Source of the DNA: an uncultured Alistipes sp.
GTDB lineage: Bacteria; Bacteroidota; Bacteroidia; Bacteroidales; Rikenellaceae
Length of the DNA: 58,162 nt
Direction of reading: 5' to 3'
Assembly: GCA_944326035.1 (NCBI GenBank)
Contig: CALVCS010000014.1
Location: 1 to 58,162 of the forward strand
Under the pieces are notes generated by a model that was given only the letters and a program-made list of their open reading frames with translations, searched no databases and was not told where the DNA came from. How positions within the stretch are numbered: the stretch's first letter is position 1; each line of letters opens with the position of its first letter. Made by a program: the position numbers and the translations under genes. Positions 57,966-58,162 of the stretch are shown one piece after another.

Positions 57966-58162
57966 TTATTCTTGTTTGATGGCTTGAGCGGGGTTTTCGG
58001 TGGCGCTACGGTAGCTTTGCCAGGTGACGGTGCCTAGGGTGATCAACAGGACGATGGCCAGAGCCAGCAGGAAGAGCCATCCGTTGAACGAAGCTTTGTA
58101 GGCGAAATTCTGGGCCCAGCGTGTCGAGATGAAATAGGCGGTGGGGGCGGCCAGCACAAAGC
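57966..58162 (-). CDS. Second FtsX-type permease, C-terminal end only (cut by window edge)
   Basis: Only the last 64 codons of a minus-strand gene are in the window. The visible residues (LAAPTAYFISTRWAQNFAYK, then a membrane helix and WQSYRSATENPAQAIKQE) match the end of the permease encoded at 55581-57941, so this is a tandem paralogue. It ends 24 bp before that gene starts. In-frame and intact as far as seen. The stop codon is at 57966-57968. Confidence 0.85.
   Translation of the reverse strand, partial: FVLAAPTAYFISTRWAQNFAYKASFNGWLFLLALAIVLLITLGTVTWQSYRSATENPAQAIKQE
57966..58162. repeat. Near-identical permease gene end, copy 2
   Basis: Second copy of the 197-bp stretch described at 55581-55777, truncated by the window edge. 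Confidence 0.85.

Overview
The window is a 58 kb piece of chromosome from a bacterium of the phylum Bacteroidota, most likely order Bacteroidales. Three things point there. Many genes are preceded by the Bacteroidales sigma-factor motif (a -7 box TAnnTTTG, sometimes with a TTTG-like -33 box 19-20 bp upstream). Several families are lineage-typical: DUF4293, DUF4199, BACON domains, M64 peptidase, DUF5703, and long type IIA topoisomerase subunits. There are also many Cys-lipoproteins. Base composition is moderately GC-rich, and an Alistipes/Rikenellaceae-like relative is a reasonable guess but not proven. No tRNA, rRNA, CRISPR array, insertion sequence or prophage was recognised.

Layout. 1-3.4 kb: the start of a malic enzyme (cut by the window edge), an orphan HSDR_N-type nuclease-fold protein, a GNAT acetyltransferase and a ROK regulator. 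3.6-19.8 kb: fabD, divergent from a long co-directional housekeeping run: plsC, parE, parC, aroK, a DUF3298 lipoprotein, purL, murI, ftsK and lolA. 19.8-22.9 kb: a degenerate 7-bp repeat array, then a minus-strand unit starting with the 4.5S/SRP RNA gene and continuing with a TsaC/YrdC-type protein, DUF4199, a GT2 glycosyltransferase and DUF4293. 23.1-29.4 kb: a lipoprotein of unknown family, mltG, and a 1068-residue mosaic lipoprotein (BACON repeats, LRRs, a thioredoxin-like domain and an M64 peptidase). 29.5-31.8 kb: a membrane Zn peptidase, a VanX-type dipeptidase and an SDR. 31.9-35.3 kb: a LolC/E-type permease, the menaquinone methyltransferase, two small envelope proteins and an Ala-rich mini-lipoprotein. 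35.7-38.5 kb: purM divergent from a helical protein.

39-50 kb is carbohydrate-oriented: DUF1080 plus a DUF5703 putative glycosidase, a heparinase II/III-like protein and a beta-propeller glycosidase. These are interspersed with cysK, typA and aroB. 50.4-54.3 kb: gdhA, then rhamnose mutarotase, guanine deaminase and an NCS2 purine permease. The last two look like a guanine uptake and deamination pair. 54.4-58.2 kb: an ABC exporter locus with one ATPase, a full FtsX-type permease, the end of a second near-identical permease (cut by the edge) and a stub that keeps only a permease N-terminus.

Most of the window is ordinary core genome. The parts worth a second look are the mosaic M64 protein with its AT-rich LRR/thioredoxin cassette, the heptamer array after lolA, the repeated DE-GF-I motif in the FtsK linker, the tandem FtsX duplication with its stub, the tandem 20-bp repeats before the 23.2 kb lipoprotein gene, and a few leaders longer than their neighbours. 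I did not find a clear-cut new multi-gene defence or biosynthetic system.
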